In this document: one piece after another, positions 36,701 through 52,405 of the stretch
Numbering within the stretch: position 1 is the first letter of the stretch
Layout: each line of letters opens with the position of its first letter
Translations under genes and position numbers: made by a program
Source of the DNA: Pirellulales bacterium
GTDB taxonomy: Bacteria; Planctomycetota; Planctomycetia; Pirellulales; JAEUIK01
Assembly (NCBI GenBank): GCA_019694435.1
Contig: JAIBBZ010000002.1
Span: 1-64,000, forward strand
DNA: 64,000 nt
Direction of reading: 5' to 3'
Notes under the pieces: model-generated
Seen by the model: only the letters and a program-made list of their open reading frames with translations
The model's database searches: none
What the model was told of the DNA's origin: nothing

Positions 36701-37367
36701 CCGCCTGGCCGGTACGGCCGACGATCTGCGCCAGGTGCGCGGGATTCTTTGGTGGCGCATCGGCCTGGCCGTATTCATCACCTTCTTGCTGATCGCGGCG
36801 CTGTACGAGTCGTTCCTGTATCCCTGGGTGATCATGGTCAGCGTGCCGCTGGCGGCCGTCGGCGGCGTGGTCTCGCTGTGGCTATTGAACCAGTTCGTCG
36901 TGGTCAAACTCGACGTGATTACTATGCTCGGCTTCGTGATCCTGACCGGGACCGTGGTCAACAATGCGATCCTACTCGTCGAACGTGCGCTGCAATTGAT
37001 TCGTTACGAGAATTGGGACTATCGCGAAGCGGCCCTCGAGGGCGTGCGCTCGCGCATCCGGCCGATCTTCCTGACCGCGGGAACGACCGTCTTGGGCCTG
37101 GTACCGTTGGTCGTCTCGCCGGGCGCCGGCAGCGAGTTGTATCGCGGGCTGGGCTGCATCGTGCTGGGTGGACTGTCGGTTTCGACGCTGTTCACCTTCT
37201 TCCTCGTGCCGGTGCTGTTTTGCCTGGCTTACGAATTTAGAGTACGGTGGATCGGACCCGAGCGCCCCGCGGCGGCCGAAGACTACGAGCCCTTGGCCGT
37301 GCCTCACGTGGCCCTGGGTGCGCCCGGCGAACTCGCCGGCGCACTGCGGAGCCCGGTCATCGAATAA
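33777..37367 (+). CDS. RND-family efflux pump, long form
   Basis: 1196 residues against about 1030-1070 for AcrB-type pumps. N-terminal helix at 12-30, then the porter domain (LTPEVVKPTVAVMTFWPGSSPGEVETEI; VNNKLSQVREKPEDADEP). An insertion of about 60 helical residues near 145-205 interrupts the first porter half. The helix-4 motif VVDNAIVVLENI keeps one Asp where AcrB has Asp-Asp. Between helix 6 and the second porter half are two extra hydrophobic helices (about 588-608 and 623-643) ahead of the normal helix 7 (648-668), after which LPEGNKNLVFASLSPPPGYN starts the second porter domain. The C-terminal helices include LGFVILTGTVVNNAILLVERA. Outer-membrane partner not in this window. Likely an exporter of hydrophobic toxic compounds. 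Confidence 0.93.
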   Translation: MLLSDYSIDNPVKVAVGVVLVGLFGALAFVQIPVQLTPEVVKPTVAVMTFWPGSSPGEVETEIIAKQEEQLQDVEGMIDFRSTSGYGFGEIEMEFAVGTDLNATLLKVNNKLSQVREKPEDADEPIIRSVSANSSSIAYINLVPAPPSHAQLQALVREHPELADPVAPLLAQQVVDVPTVYRLARTYPAVRELLKNDPRVNSLRTFAEDELAARVERVEGVGECEVYGGSEQELRVIFNPVKLAAHRITLGELRAALARENTNVSAGDLWESRRSYVIRTLGQFASGDEVGSVIVAQRDGAPVYVRDLARVELSSKKTLGVGHQRGVDMLTLAVKRQQGANVIRVMEGVRAAVDELNAGLLASRGLYLMLSYDETVYINSAIGLVTGNFWVGGLLSVSILLVVLRNWRATLVISLAIPICAIATFLVIRMLGRSINVVSLAGMAFAVGMVVDNAIVVLENIFSRYQNGERPRVAASRGTSEVWGAVLASTATTVAVFLPVIFIQEEAGQLFRDISIAIAAGVALSLVVSLTVVPSATRWLLADKRVPTARPAAVSKATWYGRLIDRCGSAGNAAILRIASQLTTGHLGWFGSVLFAAMFGLGVWGCLPRTRTLPGAEPPFPPVAWPWIAAAVVAVGIFVAMLRAWPRLSIAISTFVLCGGVTLMLLPDAEYLPEGNKNLVFASLSPPPGYNVDQLLALGQTVESRLEPYWEAKPGTPEAARLTDGPLIDNFFLVARGGRIFMGARAVVPEQAKDLVPLLQRATQGLPGVMSFVSQASLFERNLATGRTIDIEITGPKLEQLVDLGRKVMLGVQEIYPVTTETSVQPIPSLDLGTSELHIRRHPEKAAQYGVSTTELGYAIDALNDGAFAGTYWHNGKEIDLVLYGDAEYSRRTQDIAALPLAAPNGQLVRVGDVADVRLQPGAESILRIDRQKAITIQVRPGSSIPLETAMRRIQAEVVDPLVDSPEAQGGLYRFRLAGTADDLRQVRGILWWRIGLAVFITFLLIAALYESFLYPWVIMVSVPLAAVGGVVSLWLLNQFVVVKLDVITMLGFVILTGTVVNNAILLVERALQLIRYENWDYREAALEGVRSRIRPIFLTAGTTVLGLVPLVVSPGAGSELYRGLGCIVLGGLSVSTLFTFFLVPVLFCLAYEFRVRWIGPERPAAAEDYEPLAVPHVALGAPGELAGALRSPVIE

Positions 37368-37393
37368 GGCAATCGCCGGCACAGGCGGTGCTC

Positions 37394-38857
37394 ATGCCGA
37401 CGGAACCATCTGGGCAGAAACCGTCCGCGGCATCCGGCCGGGCTTCGCCTGCGGCCGACTCGACGATGCTTCCCGTGCAGGTGCGGCTGGCCTGCCCGCA
37501 CTGCGGGTCCAAGCTGTTCGGTGTTGCCGAGGCAACGCCCAGGCACGTCGGCTGCCCGCGTTGCAAAGGCGCCGTCGAAATCCCGTCGCTGGGCGCCTTG
37601 GCCGCAGCCCGCGCGCAGCAAGCGGCTGCCACGCCGGCCACGGCCGCACCGGCGCCCGAGCCTCGGTCCGAGCTGATCCCGGTCGTCTGCCGGCTCTGCA
37701 AGACGCGCATGTACGCGCAGCCTGCGCAGGTAGGCCAGCGGTTGCGCTGTCCCGACTGTTACACCGAGACGCTGGTCGAACGCCCGAAGGAGCGGCGGCG
37801 CGTCGAGCGCGCGCCGGTCGATGCCTATACGTTGGCCGGAGACGGACCGCGGCCACCCGAACAGCTTCTGGCCATGCCTTGCCCGCTGTGCCACACGCGC
37901 CTGCACTTTCCCGTGTCGGCCGCGGGGAGCACGGCGACGTGTCCCGACTGCGGGCGCAGTTTTACGGTCCCCCAGCCGCGCGTGTTGCAGCGTCGCGCAC
38001 AGCCCGACCTAGTGGCGGGCGAATACGGCGTGGGCGAGGCGCCCAGCCGCGCGCCTGCGACTCAACCGATTCTGCGCGAGCACCGCCCGGCGGCTGCGGT
38101 CGACGAGGCGTCGGAGCCGCGGTGGACATTCTTCAGCGGCGTGTTCACGTTTCCCTTCCGCGGTGCGGCGGCGCTCCGCTGGTTTTACCTGAGCGCGGGA
38201 TTACTCGTCGTCGGCCAGCTTGTTGGCCTGATTGCAGGTCTCTGGCTCAAGGCCGCCGAGGGCAACTCGATCGGCGGCGTGGCGATGGCCTTTCCCGCGA
38301 TTGCGCTGTTGTGGGTTTCGCTGCTCACGTTCTCCTTCGGCGCCAGTTGCTTCTTGTCGATTGTGCAAGAGACGGCGGCCGGCGCGGACGACGTCGAAAG
38401 TTGGGCCGATCTCGACTGGCGGCTCTGGGTCTTGCCGCTCGTTTATGTAGCGTTCGCAGGCCTGTGTGGCGCTGCGTTGGGCTACGGCGCCGGACGGCTG
38501 ATCGGCGGCTACATCGAAGTGGCCGTCGCCGCCGGCATCGCGTTGTTGGGACCGCTGGTCTTGGTGAGCACACTCGAGACGGGCAGCCCGCTCAACCCGG
38601 TTTCGCTGCCGGTGTGGGCCAGCCTGCTACGACGATGGTGGGCCTGGTTGCTCTACTACCTATTGTCCGGTGTCGTAGTCGCACTTGCAGTTGCGGTCTA
38701 TGGGGGCTTGATGGGGGTGGTTGGGTTGCAACTGGCCGGGCTCTTGGGTGCGCCCGTCGCTGCGGCCGCATGGTTTATCGTCGCGCGGCTGCTGGGGCGC
38801 TTGGTCTGGCGGGCATCGTGGGAAAATCTGCCCGATGAGCCGGACGAAGACGCCTGA
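37394..38857 (+). CDS. Membrane protein with three N-terminal zinc ribbons
   Basis: 487 residues. The cytosolic N-terminal part has three CxxC pairs of pairs: CPHC/CPRC (about residues 34-58), CRLC/CPDC (about 98-118) and CPLC/CPDC (about 162-185). These are zinc-ribbon-like modules similar to MJ0042-type fingers. Ala/Pro-rich linkers separate them. From about residue 250 there are five or six membrane helices. Known: planctomycetes encode many zinc-ribbon-plus-membrane proteins of unknown role. It starts 26 bases after the RND gene, so it may share the transcript. No catalytic motif is seen. Confidence 0.8.
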   Translation: MPTEPSGQKPSAASGRASPAADSTMLPVQVRLACPHCGSKLFGVAEATPRHVGCPRCKGAVEIPSLGALAAARAQQAAATPATAAPAPEPRSELIPVVCRLCKTRMYAQPAQVGQRLRCPDCYTETLVERPKERRRVERAPVDAYTLAGDGPRPPEQLLAMPCPLCHTRLHFPVSAAGSTATCPDCGRSFTVPQPRVLQRRAQPDLVAGEYGVGEAPSRAPATQPILREHRPAAAVDEASEPRWTFFSGVFTFPFRGAAALRWFYLSAGLLVVGQLVGLIAGLWLKAAEGNSIGGVAMAFPAIALLWVSLLTFSFGASCFLSIVQETAAGADDVESWADLDWRLWVLPLVYVAFAGLCGAALGYGAGRLIGGYIEVAVAAGIALLGPLVLVSTLETGSPLNPVSLPVWASLLRRWWAWLLYYLLSGVVVALAVAVYGGLMGVVGLQLAGLLGAPVAAAAWFIVARLLGRLVWRASWENLPDEPDEDA

Positions 38858-39013
38858 GCCGTGCCCCGGGGAATCGGGTGGCGTGCTCGTTCCGCCCGGC
38901 TCGATCTGATACCATTTTGGTTTCGACTTGCCCGCGCTGGGGCGGGCGGGGGCTCACGGAGCAGAGTGCTGGCGGCCGCGCGCCGCGCAGACGCCAACAA
39001 GGGACGCACAATC

Positions 39014-41137
39014 ATGGCCTTGGATCCCTACTCGGCTTGTCCGGGCGGAACCGGCAAAAAACTCAAATTCTGCTGCCCCGACCTGGTGCACGAGCTGCAA
39101 AAGCTCGAACGCCTGACCGAAGCTCAGCAATTCCAGGCCTGTCTCTCCGAGGTCGAACGCCTGCTGGCGAAACATCCGGGCCGCGCCTGCCTGTTGAACA
39201 TGCAAGGCGAATTGCTCGAAGTGCTCGGCCGTCACGAAGAGTCCGAACACGCCTACGAGGAGCTAGCAGTCGCGCAGCCCGATAACCCCGTGGCGCTGGC
39301 CAAGCGTGCGGAAGGGCTCGCCGCGCGAGGCGAGCTGCGTGAAGCAATCGAGCTGGTGCAACAGGCGCTGGTGCGCGGCGAGAACCAGATTCCGCGCGCG
39401 GTTCCCGACGCGCTGGAAGTCATCACGACGGTTCTGGCGCAGCGGGGCGACCTGATTGCGGCCATCGCGCACACCGAGCTGTACCTGGCAATGCTGCCGG
39501 ACGAGCAAGAGATGCAAATGGCCCTGGCGCGGCTCGAAGCGGCGCCGGCCCCATTGCTCCTCAAAGAACAGCGCTCGCTCGAGCCGCTCGACGATTTGAA
39601 GAGTCCCGCGGCCGCCGAGGCGCTCGAGCTGGCGCATCGCGGGGCCTGGGCTCAGGCCGCGGACAAGCTGGCCTCGCTGACCAAGAAGCACAAAGAGCAT
39701 CCCGGCCTGTGGCGCAACCTGGCGACGTTGCGTTCGTGGCTGCGCGACAACGACGCGGCGGCCGAGGCCTGGCGTCAACTCGCCGCGCTCGATCTGCCCG
39801 GCGACGATGCCGTCGAGGCCGAGGCCCTGGCGCAACTGCTCGACCGGCTACCCGAGGGCGACATGATTGCCCTCGTGGCGATCGAACAAACGGTCCACGA
39901 TCTCGACCAGTTGTTGCAGAACCTGTCCGCCGACGCACGGTTCAACGCGATCACCGTCGAGCGGCGCGCCGGCGACCAGCCCCCGCCGCAGGCCGCGTTC
40001 CAGATTCTCGATCGCGCACTGCCGGCCGAAGGCGCGACGCTCGAACTGGGCGATATCCCGCAGATCATCGGACAGTTGGAGCTGTACGGTAAGGAAACCG
40101 ACCGCGATGCCCGGATCATCCTGCTGGCTGCCCAGGACGAACGTCTCGACCAGGCCCGGGACATCCTGGGCGAGCACGGCTTTGGGCTGCTGGGTCCGGC
40201 CAGCGAGCCGCGCGTGTTGAATCCCGCGTACACGCACAAGGGTTCGCAGGCCGTCCAGTGGCGTTTGCCCGACGATACACCACCGGAAAAAGTCGCCCAA
40301 TTGTCGGCCGCCCATCGCGAACAGGCCTACCTGCAAACCTGGCCGAAGACGCCGGCCCAAGTGCTCGGCGGCAAGACGCCGGCCCAGGCGGTGTCCGACC
40401 CGCGCTGGAAACGGGCCGTCGCGGCGCAGATCCTGTTGCACGATCTCATGACCGAAGCCGACGGCGAGCCGTTCGACTTTGATCGGCTGCGTTCGCAGCT
40501 CGGGCTGCCCGTCGCGCCATCGATCGAAGCGGCCAGCGTCGACGTCGATCGACTGCCGCTCGCGCGGCTGCATCGGGTCGACGTGCAACAGCTAACCGAC
40601 CATCAGCTCGAGCACCTGTTCTCCACCGCTGCCCGGTTTCGCGCCGACCGGGCGCTGCGTAAGGCGGCCGACGAGATTCTTGCCCGCGAGTCGCTGCGCA
40701 CCGCCGAGGCCGGCCCCCGCGCTTGCCTGGTGCTGTCGGGCCTGGCCCGACAGCCGCAAGAGGCGCTGCAGTGGATCGATCGCGGCCGCGAGCTGGACGA
40801 GGCGCGAGGCAAGTCGTCGGCACCTTGGGATCTGCGCGAGCTGCGGCTGCGGATCGTGATGGGCCAGCCCGAGGAGTTCCAACGCGTGCTCGATCATCTG
40901 GCCCGCGAACATTTCCGCGAGCCGGGCGTGCGCGAAGCCGTGATGTCGTTTCTGATGCAGATCGGCGTGATGACGCCCGACGGCCGGGTGCGCGGTCCGC
41001 AAGTCGCACCATCGCCCGAGACCGCCTCGGGGCTGGTGCTGCCCGAGTCGCCCGCCGCGAGCGGCGAGATCTGGACTCCGGACAGCGAGCGCGCGGCCAG
41101 CGGCAAACCGGCCCTCTGGACGCCCGATTCGGACTGA
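39014..41137 (+). CDS. SEC-C motif protein with TPR-like repeats
   Basis: 707 residues from ATG 39014. The N-terminus MALDPYSACPGGTGKKLKFCC is a SEC-C zinc-binding motif (CPxGxGxKxKxCC). Helical TPR-like repeats follow: FQACLSEVERLLAKHPGRACLLNMQGELLEVLGRHEESEHAYEELA and ALAKRAEGLAARGELREAIELVQQAL. The middle part (residues 300-480) is a distinct, mixed domain. The C-terminus returns to helical repeats and ends in a Ser/Pro-rich tail with the repeated phrase WTPDS. Known: the SEC-C motif binds zinc and, in SecA, SecB or ribosomes. A planctomycete role in protein handling is a guess. ribD starts 16 bases downstream and is probably co-transcribed. Confidence 0.82.
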   Translation: MALDPYSACPGGTGKKLKFCCPDLVHELQKLERLTEAQQFQACLSEVERLLAKHPGRACLLNMQGELLEVLGRHEESEHAYEELAVAQPDNPVALAKRAEGLAARGELREAIELVQQALVRGENQIPRAVPDALEVITTVLAQRGDLIAAIAHTELYLAMLPDEQEMQMALARLEAAPAPLLLKEQRSLEPLDDLKSPAAAEALELAHRGAWAQAADKLASLTKKHKEHPGLWRNLATLRSWLRDNDAAAEAWRQLAALDLPGDDAVEAEALAQLLDRLPEGDMIALVAIEQTVHDLDQLLQNLSADARFNAITVERRAGDQPPPQAAFQILDRALPAEGATLELGDIPQIIGQLELYGKETDRDARIILLAAQDERLDQARDILGEHGFGLLGPASEPRVLNPAYTHKGSQAVQWRLPDDTPPEKVAQLSAAHREQAYLQTWPKTPAQVLGGKTPAQAVSDPRWKRAVAAQILLHDLMTEADGEPFDFDRLRSQLGLPVAPSIEAASVDVDRLPLARLHRVDVQQLTDHQLEHLFSTAARFRADRALRKAADEILARESLRTAEAGPRACLVLSGLARQPQEALQWIDRGRELDEARGKSSAPWDLRELRLRIVMGQPEEFQRVLDHLAREHFREPGVREAVMSFLMQIGVMTPDGRVRGPQVAPSPETASGLVLPESPAASGEIWTPDSERAASGKPALWTPDSD

Positions 41138-41153
41138 CGCAGCGAAGACACCG

Positions 41154-42308
41154 ATGCAACAAGCCGACCTCGATGCCTGGCACATGCGTCGAGCGCTGGC
41201 CTTGGCCGAGCGCGGGCGCGGCGCGGTCGAGCCGAATCCGCTGGTGGGTTGCCTGATTGTCCACGGCGCCGAAACGATTGGCGAAGGGTGGCATCGGCGT
41301 TTCGGCGGGCCGCATGCCGAAGTCGAGGCGCTGCGTGTGGCCGGTTCGAGGGCCGCCGGAGCCACGCTCTACGTGACGCTCGAGCCGTGTTGCCATCACG
41401 GCAAGACCCCGCCCTGCACCGACGCCATTCTGGCTGCCGGGATTCGTCGCGTGATCGTCGGTCATCGCGATCCGTTCCCGGCGGTCGATGGCGGTGGCCT
41501 GGCGAAGCTCGCTGCGGCAGGCGTCGAGGTTGTGGTGCCCGTTTGCGAGGCCGAGGTGCGGCGGCTGAATGCGCCCTATCTCACGCTGCTGGGCCAGGGC
41601 CGTCCGTGGGTGATTGCCAAGTGGGCCATGACGCTCGACGGGCGGATCGCGACAGCGAGCGGCGACAGCCGCTGGATCAGCAACGAACGCAGCCGGGCCG
41701 TGGTGCACGAGATTCGCGGACGGGTCGACGCGATCGTCGTCGGGCGAGGCACCGCCGACGTCGACGATCCGCTGCTGACGGCCCGCCCGCCGGGGCCACG
41801 CACCGCCACGCGGGTCGTGCTCGATCGCCGTGCCCGGCTCGCATCCGATTCGCAGTTGGTGCGCACCCGGACGGCGGCGCCGGTGCTCGTCGTCGCCGGC
41901 ACCGAGGCCGCTGCGAAGGATGTCGAGCGTCTGCGTAAACTGGGTTGTGAAGTGCTGACGCTGGCCGCCTCGACGAACCACGAACAGTTGCGCGAGCTGT
42001 TGGCCGAGCTGGGCCGGCGACGGATGACCAACGTCCTCGTCGAGGGGGGCGGCACAGTGCTCGGCGCGCTGTTCGACGCCGACCTGGTCGACGAGGTCCA
42101 CGTCTTCACGGCGCCGCGCATCGTCGGTGGTGAAGGGGCGCGGTCTCCCGTGCTTGGTGCCGGACGCGCGACCATCAACGACGCCTTTTCGCTCGCCGAC
42201 GCCCGCATCGCCACACTCGACGGCGACGTCTATCTCCAAGGCGTCGTCGCGGGCCACGACCCCGGCGCTATTGCAACTGATCCAGCGCCGCGGGCAGATC
42301 TTCCGTGA
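41154..42308 (+). CDS. ribD: Bifunctional riboflavin biosynthesis deaminase/reductase RibD
   Basis: 384 residues, the usual length. Deaminase half: NPLVGCLIV, then PHAEVEAL (zinc His and catalytic Glu) and EPCCHHGKTPPCTDAI (two zinc Cys). Reductase half: WVIAKWAMTLDGRIATASGDSRWIS, VDAIVVGRGTADVDDPLLTAR and NVLVEGGGTVLGALF. Known: converts the pyrimidinone formed by GTP cyclohydrolase II in two steps (deamination, then NADPH-dependent reduction of the ribosyl side chain). No other rib gene is nearby. Its last 41 bases overlap the convergent gene at 42268. No FMN riboswitch-like leader is apparent; it follows the SEC-C gene after 16 bases. Confidence 0.96.
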   Translation: MQQADLDAWHMRRALALAERGRGAVEPNPLVGCLIVHGAETIGEGWHRRFGGPHAEVEALRVAGSRAAGATLYVTLEPCCHHGKTPPCTDAILAAGIRRVIVGHRDPFPAVDGGGLAKLAAAGVEVVVPVCEAEVRRLNAPYLTLLGQGRPWVIAKWAMTLDGRIATASGDSRWISNERSRAVVHEIRGRVDAIVVGRGTADVDDPLLTARPPGPRTATRVVLDRRARLASDSQLVRTRTAAPVLVVAGTEAAAKDVERLRKLGCEVLTLAASTNHEQLRELLAELGRRRMTNVLVEGGGTVLGALFDADLVDEVHVFTAPRIVGGEGARSPVLGAGRATINDAFSLADARIATLDGDVYLQGVVAGHDPGAIATDPAPRADLP

Positions 42309-43041
42309 CGATCGACAGGCCGTCCGAGGCCCGTAGCTGGACCTTGTAGAGCTTGCCTTTGCGCAGTTGCACCGAAGGCGCCTCGCCCTGCACGACGCGC
42401 ACCCCCGCCGCCGCGGCCCGTGCCGGGTCGTTGGCAAAGTCCCAGAAGTTGTCCCAAATCTCTTGTTCGAATTCCGAGATCGGCGTGCCGGGACTGTAAG
42501 CGGCGGGCCGCGATCCGACCGGGTCGAGCCGCAGCCCCTCGTTGGGCTCTTGATGTTCGCCGAACAAGCGACGGAACAAACACACGCTCGTGGCGCGCAG
42601 TGGATCGCCCGTCTCGACGAAGTTGTCCTGAAACTTGATCACCCAGGCGTCGATGTAGATCACGTCGCCGTCGATCGTGGTTTGCTTGGGCTCGGCCAAG
42701 GGCCGGCCTTCGTTGTCGACCTCGACGAAGCGCAGCGTCGTCTTCAGCGGCTGGTCTCCCTCGGGCTGCTGCTGCTCGATGACGACCACCTGCGCCACGC
42801 GATGATCGACCTTGGACAGTCGCAGGGCTGTCTCGGCTCGTTCGCGCTTTTGTTCCGATACCTCGAGCTTGCCGGTCAGCTCGGCGACACGTGCAGTCTG
42901 CTCCGACAATTTGCGTTCGGCCTGTTCGCGGGCATGGAACAGGTTGTAGCCGTACCAGCCGCCGAACGAGAGCAGGAACACGATCACCAGCGAGAGCAAT
43001 GTTCGCAGCGCGCTGTTGAGCGCCGACAAGGTTTTCAGCAT
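42268..43041 (-). CDS. Hypothetical membrane-anchored coiled-coil protein
   Basis: 257 residues. One N-terminal membrane helix (about 12-33, LLSLVIVFLLSFGGWYGYNLF), then a coiled-coil at about 36-75 (AREQAERKLSEQTARVAELTGKLEVSEQKRERAE). A beta-rich domain follows with TTLRFVEVDNEGRPLAEPKQTTIDGDVIYIDAWVIKFQDNFV, FRRLFGEHQEPNEGLRLD and a C-terminal RASDGLSIVTEDLPAAL. I do not recognise a family, though the composition is that of a conserved gene. Its 3-prime end overlaps convergent ribD by 41 bases, with both reading frames clearly used. Confidence 0.75.
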   Translation of the reverse strand: MLKTLSALNSALRTLLSLVIVFLLSFGGWYGYNLFHAREQAERKLSEQTARVAELTGKLEVSEQKRERAETALRLSKVDHRVAQVVVIEQQQPEGDQPLKTTLRFVEVDNEGRPLAEPKQTTIDGDVIYIDAWVIKFQDNFVETGDPLRATSVCLFRRLFGEHQEPNEGLRLDPVGSRPAAYSPGTPISEFEQEIWDNFWDFANDPARAAAAGVRVVQGEAPSVQLRKGKLYKVQLRASDGLSIVTEDLPAALDQLQ

Positions 43042-43224
43042 GGCGAGTCGATCCTCGCATCGAGCGAGCGGCGGACGGGGGGGGTACGGTCGCGACTCTA
43101 GCCGCGCGGGCCGGTAGCAGGCAAGATCAGGCCGGCGGTCCCGGGGCGGCGCATGCCGGTTATTCGCCGATTCCTAGCAATGCTTGCCGCGCTTTCCCGC
43201 GGGGCGACAAAGCCCAGGCGCCCG

Positions 43225-45075
43225 TCAGCGGACAAAGGCCGCCAAGGCGTCGGCCGCCGCGTGCAGTTCCTGGAATTCGGGCCGTTGGGGCACGGCGGCG
43301 CCGACAGCCAGCTCACCGATCAGTCCGCCGAGAAATTCGCGTTCGAGCGTCGCATAGAACCACTCGACCCGGCTTTGGGCGTAGTGCTGCTGGAGCCGGC
43401 GAAACAGGAGGGCCGCCGTATGGGCCAGGCCACGGCCTGCCGCCAGCACGGCCGCATCCCCTCCGCCGGCCATGCCGCCGGCAACAGCAGCCTCGGTCGC
43501 CAAGTGGCTGGCCGCCTGGGACGCTGCTTGTACGGCGGCCTGATGGGCCATGCCGTCGAGCACGAAGAAGCCGCTAAAGAACAGCGACACCGTGATCGCC
43601 GGCCGGGCCAATGCGGCGGCGTGATCGAACGATCGCAGCCAGGCAACTTGTCGCGGGTTCTCCAGCGCCCAGCGTTCGAGCTCTTCGTGCAGGTGCGCAC
43701 GGTAGTCGTCGGCCACCGGCGGCAATTGCGCGTGCGCCGTCTCGATCCGGGCCAGCAGCGATCGGCGCGAGTCTCCGCTCAGCAATTTCTGCAGCCGCGG
43801 CCGCAGCGTCTCATTGCCTACCTCGGCCAGCCGCTCGAGTTGACCCAGCAAATCTCCGACCGCGCATACGATGGCGTCGTGCTCGGCCTGATGAAATTGC
43901 GCGAGCGGATCGGGCCCCGCCGGGTTGAGTGCGCGCCACCCGGCCGTGACCGGCCAGGTGATCGCTTGCCACGCCTGGCGATAGGCACCATGCACGCGGC
44001 GCGACCACGCGGCGCGACGCTGGTCCCACCAGGTTTGGATCTCCTCCACCATCAGCCGGGAAGGCAACGTCGGCCATTCGACGCGGGCCATGTCGGTCGA
44101 GGCCAGGACGTTCTGCGCCACGCCGAATTCCGACGCGGCCGCGCGGATCTGGGCCAGGTAAGCCGGTAGACCAGTAGTGACCGTGGCCAGGGCGCCGCGC
44201 AACGTGCGTAACTTGATGGCGTCGAATTTCAGCGCGGCCAGTTCGTCGCGTAGCGACGAACTCTGCTCGGGCGCATTGCGGCCCGTGGGACCCACTTCGT
44301 AGAACGACAGCGCGAGCGAATTGGCCGCGCGTCGATCGTACGGCACGACGTACACCAATTCGGGCGCGACGCCCGTCTCGGCCGTGAACGTCTCGAGCCA
44401 GAGCGGCCAGTACTCGCGGTCTTCCTGCACGTCGACCTGGTTGAAAACGACGATCACCGCCTTGTCGGCGGCGGCCGCCTTGCGAAAGAACTGTTTGACG
44501 GCGGCGTCGTTGTACTTCTGCTGGGTCAAGACGGCGATCAAGACGTCGGCCGCCTGCCGCACGGAGTCGGCCCGGCGCCAATTGACCTGGGCATCGGAAT
44601 CGATGTCGGGCGTATCGAGCAACAGCAGCCGCGCCGGTACGCGCACCCCTTCGCGCCAGAACAGGTGATCGGTCTCGCCGGCTCCCAGGGCGTCGTCGGC
44701 CGAGTGCCACGGCGCCAGTTCAAATCCGGGAAACAACTCGGCCAGTTCGGCCCGGGAGTGGAAGTCAGGCGGCACCAGGCACACCGGGTGTTTGGTGCCT
44801 GCGGCCAGGGGGCTGACGCCGCTGGCCGTTTCGCCGGCCAGGTGATTGAACAACAGCGACTTGCCGATGTTCGTGCCGCCAACCACCGCCACGACCAGCC
44901 ACGGCTCGCCCCGCGTCTGCGGCAGCAGCTTGTGCACGAGCAACTCGTGCCATTCGTGCCCCGCTGGCGAGGGAACGGCCAAGGCGCCGATCGGCTCGGC
45001 CAGCGCGGTCAACGCCTGCTGCGCGCGACGGAGCCACGCGGCCCAATCGCGAACGTCGTTGCCGGATTTCTGCAT
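43225..45075 (-). CDS. Dynamin-like / ribosome-assembly-type GTPase with membrane segment
   Basis: 616 residues from ATG 45075; a TTG nine codons upstream (45102) is possible. G1 is GGTNIGKS (residues 66-73). A Thr-rich switch region (ASGVSPLAAGTKHP) follows. The G3 position reads LLLLDTPDIDS, with Asp replacing the usual Gly of DxxG. G4 is NQVD near residue 210. Long helices follow, and a hydrophobic segment of about 30 residues near 480-510 (ITVSLFFSGFFVLDGMAHQAAVQ) suggests membrane association, as in bacterial dynamin-like proteins. The region after it is Ala/Gly-rich. It is divergent from uvrA; a shared role is not implied. Substrate unknown. Confidence 0.8.
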   Translation of the reverse strand: MQKSGNDVRDWAAWLRRAQQALTALAEPIGALAVPSPAGHEWHELLVHKLLPQTRGEPWLVVAVVGGTNIGKSLLFNHLAGETASGVSPLAAGTKHPVCLVPPDFHSRAELAELFPGFELAPWHSADDALGAGETDHLFWREGVRVPARLLLLDTPDIDSDAQVNWRRADSVRQAADVLIAVLTQQKYNDAAVKQFFRKAAAADKAVIVVFNQVDVQEDREYWPLWLETFTAETGVAPELVYVVPYDRRAANSLALSFYEVGPTGRNAPEQSSSLRDELAALKFDAIKLRTLRGALATVTTGLPAYLAQIRAAASEFGVAQNVLASTDMARVEWPTLPSRLMVEEIQTWWDQRRAAWSRRVHGAYRQAWQAITWPVTAGWRALNPAGPDPLAQFHQAEHDAIVCAVGDLLGQLERLAEVGNETLRPRLQKLLSGDSRRSLLARIETAHAQLPPVADDYRAHLHEELERWALENPRQVAWLRSFDHAAALARPAITVSLFFSGFFVLDGMAHQAAVQAASQAASHLATEAAVAGGMAGGGDAAVLAAGRGLAHTAALLFRRLQQHYAQSRVEWFYATLEREFLGGLIGELAVGAAVPQRPEFQELHAAADALAAFVR

Positions 45076-45174
45076 CGGTTGCCAGGTGCAAGCGGTGCGC
45101 AAGAAAGGTGCCTGCTAGAAGTATATCGCCCACTCGGCGGCGTTTCTTGCAGAACGTCCCGACGCAGGTGCGGG

Positions 45175-45204
45175 TTGTCGGTTTGTCGCGAAAAACCATA
45201 AAAT
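45175..45204 (+). promoter_or_regulatory. Candidate uvrA promoter
   Basis: TTGTCG (45175-45180), an 18-base spacer and TAAAAT (45199-45204). Transcription would start near 45211, after the earlier in-frame ATG at 45203. That supports ATG 45263 as the real uvrA start. No LexA-type box is recognised nearby. Confidence 0.45.
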
Positions 45205-45262
45205 GCCGGGCTCGCCTCAACCGGAACATCTCGAGTTCACTCGCTCGCCACGGACCCGCCGC

Positions 45263-52363
<7,101 letters not shown>

Positions 52364-52405
52364 TGCGCAGGGCCGCCGACCTGAAATCGAGACGGAGAAG
52401 TTGCG

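Noticed and set aside
40446-42437. 663-codon minus-strand frame opposite ribD and the end of the SEC-C gene
   Set aside because: RibD motifs on the plus strand are unambiguous; the antisense frame has no domain.
45203-45262. Earlier in-frame ATG for uvrA at 45203
   Set aside because: It overlaps the best -10 hexamer, and the 20 added residues do not resemble the UvrA N-terminus.
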